From NCBI RefSeq assembly GCF_000801105.2, contig NC_079515.1:7254001-7318000 (forward strand): a stretch of 64,000 nt of DNA, in the 5' to 3' direction. The translations under genes and the position numbers were made by a program. Below, in pieces: positions 49,750 to 60,951 of this stretch. The first letter of the stretch is position 1; every line of letters starts with the position of its first letter. The notes under the pieces are model-generated. The model ran no database searches, had not been told where the DNA came from, and saw nothing but the letters and a program-made list of their open reading frames with translations. Source of the stretch: Raphanus sativus (taxonomy: Eukaryota; Streptophyta; Magnoliopsida; Brassicales; Brassicaceae).

Positions 49750-50130
49750 CTTTTTGACCGCCTATATCCGGTGACGTAACCGGACCAACCTGCAGCTGCC
49801 TTTTGCACCAATAGCAGCGGAGAAAAGGGAATCTTTTCCCTTTATTTTGTTTTACTTTAATTAATTAAAAGAAAAAGGTGCAAAAATAAATAAATAGTGC
49901 TGTTCACATGTCTCTCATGCGCGATGGTTAAAAAGAGGAAACGCGGTTTGTGTTGTTAACACGTTTTTTCATTTTTTTTTCCCAAACTTGCATAAAGAGA
50001 AAATCCTCTCCTCTGTTCCCTTTTCCAGCGACGTTTTAATCGTTTTTTCTTTCAGGTAGATATTTGGTTGATTCCAGCGTTTTATAAGCGCTAGAGGTTT
50101 TGAGATCGAGTTATCGTGGCTTTATATAAC

Positions 50131-52698
50131 ATGGAGAGAGATTTTCTTGGGCTTGGTTCGAAAAATTCTCCGATCACTGTGAAGGAGGAAACAAGCGAAA
50201 GCTCCAGAGATTCAGGTTAATATCTTTCCCCTTGGTTGATTTTAAATCTCGTCGATTTATTGTGATTCCTTGATCAATTATGGCGTTAGGAGTTAGTACT
50301 AGGTTGAGATTTTATTGCAAAACCTGATTTTGTTGTTTGGTCGGGAACTTTATTGTCAGTTTCTCCCTTATAGGATAATACTTTCATTTGCCTCCTCGGG
50401 TAATTGAACTTGGGAGCTTTTGTATTTTAGGAAATTAGTATTATTTTTAGACCGGTTTTTAGAGTTTTCTTTTAAAACCGAAAAACTGTTTAACCACATG
50501 TTTTAGAACCAGAACAAATCTCAAGCTTGCTTTTTTTTAAAGAGACTAATAATTGAGATAAAAGGTGTAGTTAATTAATTAGTTTCTTTTTTTTCAGAAA
50601 CGAATACGTAAAATGTTGGAAAAGAGTGGTTGAATAGAGGGGTACACAAATAATATTAAAATAGTGGCGTAGAAGATTAATTATACAAACAAAGTTTGAG
50701 TTGTACTTATATGATTAAGTATTGATTAGTGTGTTTATTAAGTGAAAGTGGCGTTAAAATACTAATTGAAGGTACAATGAGAATTGGATATTTTTCTCAC
50801 CACGAGGAATAAATATTGTGTCCACTTTGTTTTCTTATAAGCCAAAAAACGTGCCATTCCATAAAAGTAGTGCATCATCATGTGCTGTGTGGAGTTAAAG
50901 TTGAATCTCTCCTTAATTTTCAACTAATAAAATGATTAAAATATACTAGTTTTCGTACGATGACTTTGGATAAATGTTTTTTTAATTAGACATGGTTTCT
51001 AAGGTGGTTTTGTTGCCTCGTTGAATTTGTAAACAGTATTAGTTTTTTAAAAAATTATAACTAATTATAATTTACAATTATTTAATTATAATTATATTGT
51101 AAACAGTATCAGATAATTGCAGTATCAGATTCCTTTACTTGGTCTTTTCTTTTGGATTTGGTGTTGAATTAATCGTCTGTTGGTTATGTAAGATCTTGAA
51201 GACATTTATAGTTTACAGTTACCACTCTATGTCTGAATTTAAAACTGATGTAGTTTTTTTTTTTTTTTTTTTTTTTGTAGCTCCGAACAGAGGAATGAAT
51301 TGGTCATTCTCAAAGAAAGGCTCTGCTGCTTCTTCTCAGTTTCTATCTTTCAGGGCATCTCAAGATGACAGACATAGAAAGCCTGGAAACTATCATCATC
51401 TCCCACACTCTGGTTCCTTCATGCCATCATCAGCAGCAGCAGATGTATATGATTCTAACCGGAACACTCCTTACAGTTCTGTACAGGTACTTGTCATCAA
51501 GATCTATGTTAACCCTATTTTGTTTGTAGTTTATGGAAGCTAGTTTCTGATTCTAGTCTTGGTTATATACTGATTTCATTTCTAGTTTTAGCTAAGCATC
51601 TGATTTCTTATCCGCTTACTTGTTGCTTTCATAGGGAGCCAGGATGTTCCCTAATTGTAATCAACAGCAAGAATCTATCTCAGTTTCCATGGCCAGGCCG
51701 GGTCTCCAGTCTCATTATGCACCAGGAGGAAAAAGCTTCATGAGCAATGGGATAAACTCACAACCTTATGCAGGAGTCCCTATCATGGCACCTCCAATCT
51801 CAGTCCTTCCTGCTCCAGGTTCCATTGTAGGGACAACTGATATTAGGTACCCACTGCTTCTATCTGGTTTATTTTGTTGGTCATAGATAGAATTGCTGAC
51901 GCATAACTTCTTTTGCCAGATCTTCTTCCAAGCCAATAGGATCACCAGCTCAGTTGACCATCTTTTATGCCGGTTCAGTTTGTGTTTATGATGACATATC
52001 TCCTGACAAGGTAACTCTCTCCCATATATGCGTCTCTTATCTGTTATGGTTGTTTAATAGTATCATTCCTTTATCACAGGCCAAGGCGATAATGTTGCTA
52101 GCTGGGAACGGTTCCTCTATGCCTCAAGCCTTCTCACCACCTCAAACGCATCATCAACAAGTCGTCCATCATGCTCGTGCCTCTGTTGATTCTTCAGCTA
52201 TGCCTCCTAGCTTCATGCCTACAGTCTCTTATCTTAGCCCTGAAGCTGGAAGTAGCACAACTGTACTCGGAGCAAGAGGCTTTACATCAGCAACATACCA
52301 CAACAATCAAACTAATGCTTCTACTGTAAAGCCTCAAACAGGTAAAAATGAAGTCTTATATATTATCTGATGCTAATTTCTTCTAAGCTTTACTACTATT
52401 TTTATGGATGATGGTTTCAATCTCGTTCTGTTTCTTATGCAGTGGCTTTGCCTCAGGCTCGCAAAGCATCTCTGGCTAGGTTCTTAGAGAAACGCAAAGA
52501 AAGGTACGTACACACGACCGTGTTCTTCTTTACTGAATAAAACCAATTAACTGTTTGTTTCTTGACCTAAGCTCTCTTCACTGTTGGTTTTGCAGGGTCA
52601 CAAGTGTATCGCCGTATTGCTTGGACAAGAAGTCATCAACAGATTGTCGTACACCAATATCTGAATGCATAAGTTCGTCATTCAGCTCTGCAACCTAA
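50131..52698 (+). CDS. JAZ3: Jasmonate ZIM-domain repressor JAZ3 (TIFY6B)
   Basis: Represses MYC transcription factors in the nucleus until jasmonoyl-isoleucine drives its binding to COI1 and its degradation. Seven exons (50131-50215, 51281-51486, 51635-51846, 51920-52010, 52080-52341, 52443-52503, 52596-52698) sum to 339 codons. The start MERDFLGLGSKNSPITVKEE is conserved in the JAZ3/JAZ4 group. The TIFY/ZIM domain reads AQLTIFYAGSVCVYDDISPD and continues KAKAIMLLAGNGS; it recruits NINJA and dimerises. The Jas motif LPQARKASLARFLEKRKERV followed by TSVSPY includes the COI1 degron and nuclear signal, and is split between exons 6 and 7. Intron 1 is long (1065 bp). Position matches Arabidopsis At3g17860. 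Confidence 0.95.
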
Positions 52699-53407
52699 AA
52701 TCTCATTTTGCAGTAGTACTGCTTCAGACCCACTCCAGAGCGCATATTTGCATCTCAATGGTGATTTTTTTTTTTTCAGTTTCCAGTTTTTTTTTTCTGT
52801 TACAGAATTTTCCTTTTCTCTGGTTGCACTTGAGAATTTTCTTAGCTTATACAATATAGTGTAACTTTTTCTCTGTACGCTACAGTGAGTTTCTTCTTTA
52901 GCTTATACACTTGGATTATTTGATTTCGGTCGAATGGAACTCAAAACTTTTTTGTAAAAAAAAACATGTATATTCAATTTATCAAAGGGATGCAGAGAGA
53001 TTCTTCTCTAACTGTGCTCAGAGATGCCAGTGTTGAATGCACATGCCACGGTGGTCGGATGCAAATAACCATTTGTATTCCTTGGATGCATTTTCATGAA
53101 TGTTTTGACAAAGCTAGAAAAGAAGCATATATAAGCAGAGCCAAAAAAACTGAACTTCATTCACATTAGAATATATTGTGGGATACATTGTTGAGATACA
53201 TGGCTAGTAGATAGGTTTTAAATTTGCAGAAAATAAGCTTCAGAGAGTTAAAAAAAAAAGACTTTAATAAATCAATAACTTGGAACATTCATATTTCATT
53301 AATTTTTAGAAAATAATATCGATTGAAATTTAAAATGAACGTAAAAATGTATTTTAATTTATTATAAATTAGTTGTTCAAAAAAATTATTATAAACTAAT
53401 GTATATA
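52699..53407. other. JAZ3 3' flank and spacer
   Basis: 3' untranslated region of JAZ3, then spacer. An open frame at 52966-53169 has no known domain and is probably chance. Confidence 0.5.
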
Positions 53408-53415
53408 GGTACAAG

Positions 53416-54048
53416 TAGCCTGGGCATTCGGGTCGTCGGGTCGGGTTCGGGCCGGGTCTTTTCGGGTCCGGGTCTTTCGGGTCTACGAGTTTAGGATCCG
53501 ATAGGGTAATTTCAAATTTTCGGTTCCGGGTCGGTTCGGGTCGTACCGGGTCCGGGTCGGGTCGGGTCTTATATAGTTGGATCCATTCGGGTAATTAGAA
53601 TTTATCGGTTCGGTTCTGGGTCGGGTTCGGGTCGAGTTCGGTTCGGGAAAAATACCTAAAAATACAAAAAAACATCTGAAAATATTAATATATCCGAAAA
53701 TATTTGACATTTTATTTAAAATTTGTGTTTTTATTATATTAAAATGTGTATATATACTAAACTATGCGAAATTGATCAATAATTGATTGTCTCCTAATGG
53801 CTAACCCCTTTGCTCTGTAGACAAATAACCCGTCTTCGATTCCCCCTAGATTCATTTTATTTAATTTACATTATTAATTTGGGTACCCGTCGGGTTTCGG
53901 GTTCGGATCGGGTCGGGTCCAAGACCTGCGGGTCCTCTACAACAAGACCCGATAGGGTAATTTGATCGAATCGGTTCCTACCCGGACCGGGTTTTTTTGG
54001 ATCGGTTTCGGGTCGGGTCTTCGGGTTCGGGTAAAATGCCCAGGCCTA
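53416..54048. mobile_element. Non-autonomous hAT element rich in GGGTTCGG motifs, copy B (633 bp)
   Basis: Ends TAGCCTGGGCATTCGGGT and, complemented, TAGGCCTGGGCATTTTACCC. It sits in a perfect 8-bp target duplication, GGTACAAG (53408-53415 and 54049-54056). The interior has dense GGTCGGGTTCGGGT arrays at both ends and an AT-rich core, like copy A at 41630, but sequence is more GC-rich and diverged. It is non-coding; Pro/Arg-rich frames across the arrays are repeat artefacts. Confidence 0.85.
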
Positions 54049-54056
54049 GGTACAAG

Positions 54057-54385
54057 ATTTATAAAAGTTTCTTTTCAAGTAAAAGGATTCTAAAAAGTCA
54101 TTGGATTAGAGTAGAGAAAGCAGATTTTTGGTGTGTTGGTTAAATAAAGGAGCGTGCACAAAAAAAGGTTAAATAAAGGAGAATACAAGACCGGTTGGAC
54201 CGGGATATACCGAACCAACAACTGAATCAACGGACACGATACTCTCGAGGCACATCGAGTCACTGCCCCTTCTGCTGATTGCCACCGTACGATCAATCAT
54301 AGGGAACTAAACAGGTCGTTCTCATCACTGCGTGCGCCAAGCTTTTCCGTTCGAGAGAAAGTAAGGAAAAGGCGAAGTAACTAAG
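54057..54385. promoter_or_regulatory. Upstream region of the TDX/HIP gene
   Basis: Short intergenic stretch between copy B of the hAT element and the TDX start codon. The GAACTAAACAGG...GAGAGAAAGTAAGG leader region is consistent with a 5' untranslated region. No TATA box could be assigned. Confidence 0.4.
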
Positions 54386-56684
54386 ATGGATGCGAATCAA
54401 GTAGCAGAGCTCCGAAGATTCATCCAACAGTTGAAACTGGATCCTTCTCTCCTCCACGACCCTTCTCTCACTTTCTTCAAGGATTATCTCCAAAGGTCAT
54501 TTTCATTTTCATTATTCTCTCACTTCTTCCGTTTGACTTTTTTGTTGTTCTCTCTCTCTCTCTCGTGCAGTTTAGGAGCTCAACTTCCCAAGATAGTCAA
54601 AACTGTAAGTTGTCTTGTTTATTAATCTCAAAACTGTGAGTTGTCTTTTGTTGATTGATCTCAAAACTGTAAGTTGTGCTTGTTGATTGATCTCAAAACC
54701 CTTTCTTGCGCTTATACTTATCTATGAATTGATGATGAGTAGGAAAGAGATTATGAGGATACGGCTGAGACTAAACCTAGCTTCTCTTCTGAACATGATG
54801 ATGATGATGAAATCACCGAGTCTGATGTTGAGCTTGATGAGTCTGATGTTGTTGAACCAGACAACGAGCCTCCTCAGCAGGTAAGTGCCGAAAGATTTCA
54901 TCTTTGGATGTTATCTGGTTGTTTGATTTTTTATTTATTTTAGATGGGAGATCCTACAGCTGAAGTGAGGGATGAAGATAGGGATGCTGCTCAGTCTGAG
55001 AAGAGCAAAGCTATGGAGGCAATCTCTCAAGGTAACTCTTCTTTTTTGTTTTAGTTCATAGACTTTCGTTAATGATATGATTGGTATACAGGAAAGTTCG
55101 ACGAGAGTATTGATCATCTAACAAAAGCCATCATGTTAAACCCCACTTCTGCTATTCTCTACGCCTCTAGAGGTGTTGTTTTACTGTCTTTCTCTCCCTT
55201 TTCGACCAACAGGTTGGTAATATCCTAAATGTTTGTAGTTGTTGTTCCTCAGCTACTGTGTTTCTAACTGTTAAGAAACCAAATGCTGCGATCCGCGATG
55301 CGGACATGGCATTACAGGTGAGCATTTACTTGAGAGTTGGATACGCTTGTTCTTTCATAACTAGCTGAAACCAGTTTGCTTTGGTGTTTAGTTCAACCCT
55401 GATTCAGCTAAGGGATACAAAGCAAGAGGTATGGCTAGGGCCATGTTAGGCCAATGGGAAGAAGCTGCGGCTGATCTTCATGTAGCTTCAAAATTAGATT
55501 ACGATGAGGAGATAGGGTCGGCACTTAAGAAGGTAACTGTTGAAAGGAAACCTCTCAGAGTCTCATAATGAAGTCAAGTGAAGCTTAAGTTTTACTGTAC
55601 CAAAAATATGCTGTTAATGTATTTACTTCACAGGTTGAACCAAATGCAAAGAGAATCGAAGAGCACCGCAGGAAATATCAACGTCTGAGGAAAGAAAAAG
55701 AACTCCGAAGGGCTGAACGCGAGAGAAGAGAACAGCAAGAAGCCCAGGTCAGACAGACCCATAACCATGACTAGTGATTCTTTGATGATTTTAATAATTA
55801 GCAAAAAGCCAAAGAACAAACCGGCCTGGTTATCTTCTCCTTGCGAGAGTAACAGTATAAAAAGTCTTTTGACATAATCCATCTCATGCCATATTAAACA
55901 TGTCATGCTCATTGATTTGCTCCTATCAATGCAGGAGCGAGAAGCCCTGTCTGCACTTAAAGACGGTAAACATCCTATCCATTTTTTTCGACGGTTCTTT
56001 ACTTAATTATCTTACTGCAAATGAAGTACGTAGGTGTCAGAACATTTATCTGTGAGTCTTTTCCTAGTGTATTGTCTGCACTCAGTAAGATCAAAGCGCA
56101 ATAAGTTCTTGTTAGCTACTAGCTTGCTTATCCCGTTCCTCCTGTTTCATGTGCATTGCTTCCCTTATAAAACGTGTAAATCGAAACCAAATATGAAACT
56201 CATTGTATCCACAGTGAGAAAAACAATTTACATTTATCTTGGATTTCAGTTTACTCAGTTATCCTCAGAGTTTCATTTAAAGTTGATGTAAAGCCAAAAT
56301 AAATTTACAAAAGGTACCAATTTGTTTTTCTCCCTTAATGATGATGCAGGACAAGTGATTAGTATCCACTCAACGAGCGAGCTAGAAGCAAAGACAAAGG
56401 CAGCAAAGAAGGCATCGCGTCTGCTAATAATGTACTTCACAGCAACGTGGTGTGGACCGTGCCGTTACATGTCTCCTGTGTACACAAACCTGGCCACGCA
56501 ACACCCTAGAGTGGTCTTCTTGAAAGTTGACATAGATGAGGCCAATGACGTGGCTGCTTCGTGGAACATAAGCAGCGTCCCGACCTTTTGCTTCATCAGA
56601 GATGGGAAACAGGTAGACAAAGTTGTGGGAGCTGATAAAGGTTCGCTTGAGAAGAAGATAGCACAGCACTCTTCTTCTTCTTAG
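54386..56684 (+). CDS. TDX: TPR-domain thioredoxin TDX (Hsp70-interacting, HIP-like)
   Basis: A redox co-chaperone that binds Hsp70 and switches between disulfide reductase and holdase activity. Ten exons (54386-54495, 54571-54604, 54743-54880, 54944-55031, 55092-55172, 55253-55317, 55392-55532, 55634-55747, 55935-55965, 56350-56684) sum to 378 codons. The N-terminal Hip dimerisation-like segment starts [20 protein letters not shown]. An acidic stretch with [12 protein letters not shown] follows. Three TPR units lie at about residues 115-220, then a charged helix ([20 protein letters not shown]). The C-terminal thioredoxin domain carries the active site [11 protein letters not shown] and the cis-Pro in [12 protein letters not shown]. 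Position fits Arabidopsis At3g17880. Confidence 0.95.
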
Positions 56685-57148
56685 TAATGGTATGGGCTCG
56701 TTTCAATCTTCTCCCCATTGCTGCTCTCTTATGGATTAAAAGAGCTGATGGTGTATCTTTGCAACAGAACTGTTGTCCCATAAATTTTTTAAGTATTTGT
56801 AACCGTGTTACATGTGGTTGGTTTTTCATTAGTGTTTCATTGGCGTTGTGTTGGTTCATGGTTGTGCTATGTGTCACAAAATTGAAACTTTTATCTTTGA
56901 TTAAAGAGACATGTTTATATATAAGTTTAGTTTCCTGGCTTGGGCGAAAGCTAGGTACAGATGAAGTGACGAGCAAGGGGTGTGAGATTATTGAGACATA
57001 CTGGAATGATAACAGTATTACTAGTCAAGTTTCAAACTCCGTTGAACTTCACATGTCGAGCTTTTTTTGGTTCAACAGCAACGAAACAATCTATAGATGG
57101 GCTTTAACTATATATGGGCTTAGCTTTAGGCCCAATATATCATAACCT
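56685..57148. other. TDX 3' flank and site II promoter motifs
   Basis: Begins with the TDX 3' untranslated region. Near its end lie three site II-type motifs: TGGGCT at 57098-57103 and 57115-57120, and AGGCCCA at 57128-57134. Such motifs usually sit within ~200 bp of a transcription start. The nearest downstream gene start is now at 61385, beyond the Pack-MULE. Confidence 0.6.
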
Positions 57149-57288
57149 TTTCCCTTTGGGAAATTGCCACATATACCATTTTCTTTATACCACTTTTCAA
57201 TTATACATTAACCAACTATACCACCAAATTTTTAATGGTCAAAATACAATTATACCCTTGAATAGTTATACAATTGTAGCTGGACATG

Positions 57289-57536
57289 ATTCTCTTCTCC
57301 GTCTGCATCGTGATCTGGAATCAGCACCGACGGTGAACAGATCCGACGGTGCTATGGCGGCGACATCGTTGCAGGGAATGGTAACAGAGGCGATGAAACT
57401 GATCCGAACGGTATCGCCCACATGGGAATCTGCGGTGGCTAACAATGTGTTGATATTCGTCCTCGGGTCGCCGCTTCTCGTGTCCGCTTAGGGGATCGCC
57501 GCCGCGTTCTTGCTCGGTACTTTGACTTCGTCATAG
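57289..57536 (+). pseudogene. Fragment of a VTE6/DUF92-like gene (captured)
   Basis: Encodes AMAATSLQGMVTEAMKLIRT, then TWESAVANNVLIFVLGSPLL. After a stop (VSA-stop) the frame resumes with GIAAAFLLGTLTS. This matches the first membrane segments of the plastid phytyl-phosphate kinase VTE6 family (DUF92), where the two parts are joined by a short GLS-type linker that is missing here. The coding match ends at a GTAAGT-like donor near 57537. Family assigned from memory of the conserved NNVLIFVLGSP and GIAAAFLLGTL motifs. Confidence 0.65.
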
Positions 57537-57611
57537 TAAGTTAACTCGTAATGTAACCTGATCGTAGTTTCTTAAGCTGCATAATCGTTTGGTTTAGGGA
57601 TTGAGAATTAG

Positions 57612-58075
57612 GTTTCAAAGGTGTAGTCTTTATTATTGGTTTCGAAAATGTATTTAAGTGTTTGAGATCCTTGTAGAAAGAGGTTTTGTAGTGCACAGTG
57701 TATTGTCTCTGTAGATTGAAACTTGAGTTTAAGGAGTCTAGGTCGTTTGATCATGCTCAAAGGCATAGTATTTATTGTTGGTTTGGAAAATGTATTAAAG
57801 TGTTGGAGATTCTTGTACAGAGAGCTTTTGTAATAGGCAATGTGTTGTCTCTGTTGATTGAAACTTTGAGATTATGGACCACCTATGTTGTATAGGAATT
57901 GTGTATCAGACTTCAAAAGAATAGTCTTTATTGTTTATTTTGAGAATGTATTGAAGTGGCTGAGACGTTGGAGATTCTTGTAGGGATGAAATTTTGTTAT
58001 AGGCAGTGTATTATATTCTCTGTAGATTGAAACTTGAGTTTAAGAAGCCTAGGTCATCTGATCATACTTCTGACA
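57612..58075. repeat. Three tandem copies of a ~150-bp unit inside the Pack-MULE
   Basis: Units near 57612, 57755 and 57910 share TAGTCTTTATTATTGG, then GAAAATGTATT, GAGATTCTTGTA and GATTGAAACTTGAG, in the same order and spacing. They are diverged by several percent to perhaps 15-20%. They follow the VTE6 fragment and may be derived from its intron. Confidence 0.75.
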
Positions 58076-58158
58076 TTAGCTGGTAATGGCAGTGGCAACC
58101 GACTGTTTATATACAAGAGCTAACAGTGTTGATCAGGAATGATATCACGTGACTGGAC

Positions 58159-58480
58159 ATGGCTCTCTCTGATCTGCAGACCCTTCAGAACATGGAGATC
58201 GCTGATGGGAGCTATTCACATGACAAATTTGGTCACTACACAGCTGTTTGTGATTACTTGAAAACCAGATTTATGGGAGCTACAAAGCAGTTTCAAGATG
58301 TTCTTACTGTGAGATCAGAGGTTGCATTTGTAGTTTTTTCCGACTTCCTGACATTAGAGAGTATCTAACTGAGATATGCTTTGTCTTCCTGCAGAACATG
58401 AAGCCTCATGAAAATTGGAAACAACTGTTTTCCACACAAAAATGCAGAACTAGATCATCGGTTAGAGTAATGCAAGATCT
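58159..58480 (+). pseudogene. Fragment of a SYP31/SYP32-like syntaxin gene (captured)
   Basis: Exon 58159-58320 encodes TLQNMEIADGSYSHDKFGHY and continues through DYLKTRFMGATKQFQDVLTV and RSE. A 74-base intron with GT-AG ends (58321-58394) follows, then NMKPHENWKQLFSTQK. This is the N-terminal cytosolic part of Golgi Qa-SNAREs of the SYP3 group (usual form ATKQLQDVLTTRSENMKAHENRKQLFS). SNARE motif and membrane anchor are absent. The retained intron shows capture from genomic DNA. Confidence 0.75.
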
Positions 58481-58689
58481 GTACCTGAACCTCTTCTTTG
58501 GAGATGAAGTGCTTAAATCATTTAGGAGTGTTATGATAGTTAGAGGTGTTCTTGCAGTTGAATATGGATGAGAGAGATTAGCTAATATACAAGAAGAGAT
58601 TATAGCTATTTGCAAAGTTGATAGTTACTTGCTGTCTATTGTGTGCGATCTTTTAAGTGTGATCTTGTAAAACATTATAAGATGATTCA

Positions 58690-59660
58690 AATATTTACAT
58701 ATCCTTTATAAAAAGTTTATAGATTCTTTATATATAATTTATAAACCCTTATAATTTGTTTTATAGACCTTTATAAACTATATTAATGAATTTATATACT
58801 CTTATAAATAATTATATAAGGATTTCTAAACTGTTATAAATATATTTATAAGCCCTTATAAAATATATTTATAAAATTTTAGAAAAGATTTATAAACTTT
58901 TGTAAATAGATTAATAAACTCTTATAAATAATTTTAAATATTCTTATAAATTATTTGTAGACCCTTATAAAAAGTTTCTATATACTCATATACATTATTT
59001 TTAAGACTTTATAAATGAATTACCTTTATAAATATTTATAAATGATTATATAAAACCTTATAAATATTTGGTATATTCTTATAAGTGATTTATAAACCCT
59101 TATAAAAAGTTTCTATATATTCATATAAATGATTTCTAAGAATTTATAAATGAATTACCTTTCTAAATATTTATAAATGATTATATAAAACCTTATAAAT
59201 ATTTGGTATATTCTTATAAGTGATTTTATAAAGGTTTATAAATCATTTATATGAATATATATAAACTATTGATAAAGGTTTATAAATGATTTCTAAACCT
59301 TTAAAAATGATTTATAAGCATTTATAAATTATTTAAAAGCTTTTATAAAGCCTTATAAACTCTTATAAATTATATAGGTTTATGAATTGTATATTAGTTA
59401 TATTAGTTATACCTTTATAAACTCTTATAAATTATTATAAACCATTATAAGTTATATATTGTTTTATAATGCTTTCTAAATGGTTATAGACTCTTTTAGT
59501 TGAGTTATAAACCTATACAACTCTTATATTACCCCTTATAAATGATTTTTCAAATCCTTATAAATAATGATTTTATAAACTTTTATAAATGATTTTATAA
59601 ACCCTTATAAATAAATTTAAATATTCTTATAAATTATTTATAGACCCTTATAAAATCTAA
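58690..59660. repeat. TTATAAA-rich imperfect tandem array (~970 bp)
   Basis: Dense, irregular repetition of CTTATAAATGATTTATAAA-like units of roughly 18-24 bases, with over 60 TATAAA cores. A longer ~130-bp duplication is visible inside: about 58970-59095 recurs at 59108-59230 with few changes. It lies between the syntaxin and aspartokinase fragments. No coding content. Confidence 0.85.
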
Positions 59661-60068
59661 TTGTGCTTAAATTAGACTTTTCATTTGACCAAAATCTTAT
59701 TTTACAATGTTACTATAACTAGTCTTTTTTTAAACACTAGTATTATAAATGGGACAATGACGCCTTATGCATTTACTAACAAACACCAATTGCGTTGCAC
59801 ATTGTAATAAGCAAATATACATATTTTCAAAAAAAAAAACAAAGAGGTTCCCAACTTTAAATCTCAGGCTGCATTTTGACGCACTCTTCACGGATCGACT
59901 GGAAGAGCATTGTCGAGAGGTAACGTTCCCGAAGCTCGGGAACACAACCGAAACAAATTCATAAAAAAGTTTACTGACACCAATTCTCATATTAGTCAAC
60001 AAAACAAAATATAAATACTACTTCCAGAGAGAATTAAACAAAATACTAAAATGTGATGGTGGGCATAC

Positions 60069-60951
60069 TTGGCGCGCTTTGACACCGATTTTATTAAGAT
60101 AAGCTGCGAAAATCTTTGTAGACATACACTCTCCAAAGGAGACTAAGTAGTCTCTGCTTCGAAGAGTCAGCTCCTTCATCATGGCTATGCCTTTCAGTAG
60201 TTGCTCCAGTTCTTCCAAAAACGCTGCAAAAATGTTTCCCACATTAACTAAGAAAATGAAAGCAATAAATGCAATAAGCTCTTGAATATTTTACCAAACT
60301 CATCACAATGAGCCTAATTAAAATAGCGAGAACAAATCTCCTAGTGTACAAAGTTACATGAACAAACAATACTACTCTTACATGTAACAACAGAGGGGTC
60401 GATCTTGAGCTCTGCCACTGTCCTGAAACAACAAAAAACACATTCTTTATAAAAACCAACACCAAGCAGAGAGACTTTAATGTAATACAGTGAATCAAAA
60501 CCTGAGATGCAATTCCTTTATAATGCTCAGTTCCTCAATCTCAGATGCATTAGAAACAACACAACTCACAGCCTTCTCTCCCGCCTAAACTAACACAACA
60601 AATCAGAAGCTCAAATTCAAAACCTTGAACACAATAACAAATTATAAAGGTTAGAGCTTTCAGCATTACAAGCAAGAGATTGTTGGTTGTCTTCCCCATC
60701 GCAGAAAGAACAATGACCGGACTCTCCTCCGGAAACGCCAAAATCAAATCCGCCACTTCTCTCATTCTCTCCCCCGTCGCCACCGAGGATCCACCGAACT
60801 TCATCACGCACGTGAATCTCTTGTCTTCCACGTCCCTCTCCTTTACAACGCATGTATTCTCCTCTTCCAAAACAGCTCGCACAGTGCCTTTGAGGCACGA
60901 ACCCGAGACATTCCTTGTGCAGGAGGAGGAAGAGCCATCTCCAATGGACAA
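60069..60951 (-). pseudogene. Fragment of a lysine-sensitive aspartokinase gene (captured)
   Basis: Four consecutive exons on the minus strand keep compatible GT-AG junctions and an open frame. Exon 1 (about 60951-60670) encodes TCVMKFGGSSVATGERMREV, with the aspartokinase KFGGSS nucleotide-binding signature, then SPVIVLSAMGKTTNNLL. The others (about 60581-60502, 60421-60382, 60223-60069) encode AGEKAVSCVV...IKELHLR, TVAELKIDPSVV, and LEELEQLLKGIAMMKELTLR, then SRDYLVSFGECMSTKIFAAY and LNKIGVKARQ. The rest of the catalytic domain and both ACT regulatory domains are missing. The intact splicing frame means a chimeric transcript could be translated. Confidence 0.85.

Noticed and set aside
53483..53710. 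Pro/Arg/Thr-rich open frame on the minus strand
   Set aside because: It is a by-product of the GGGTCGGG arrays in the hAT element.
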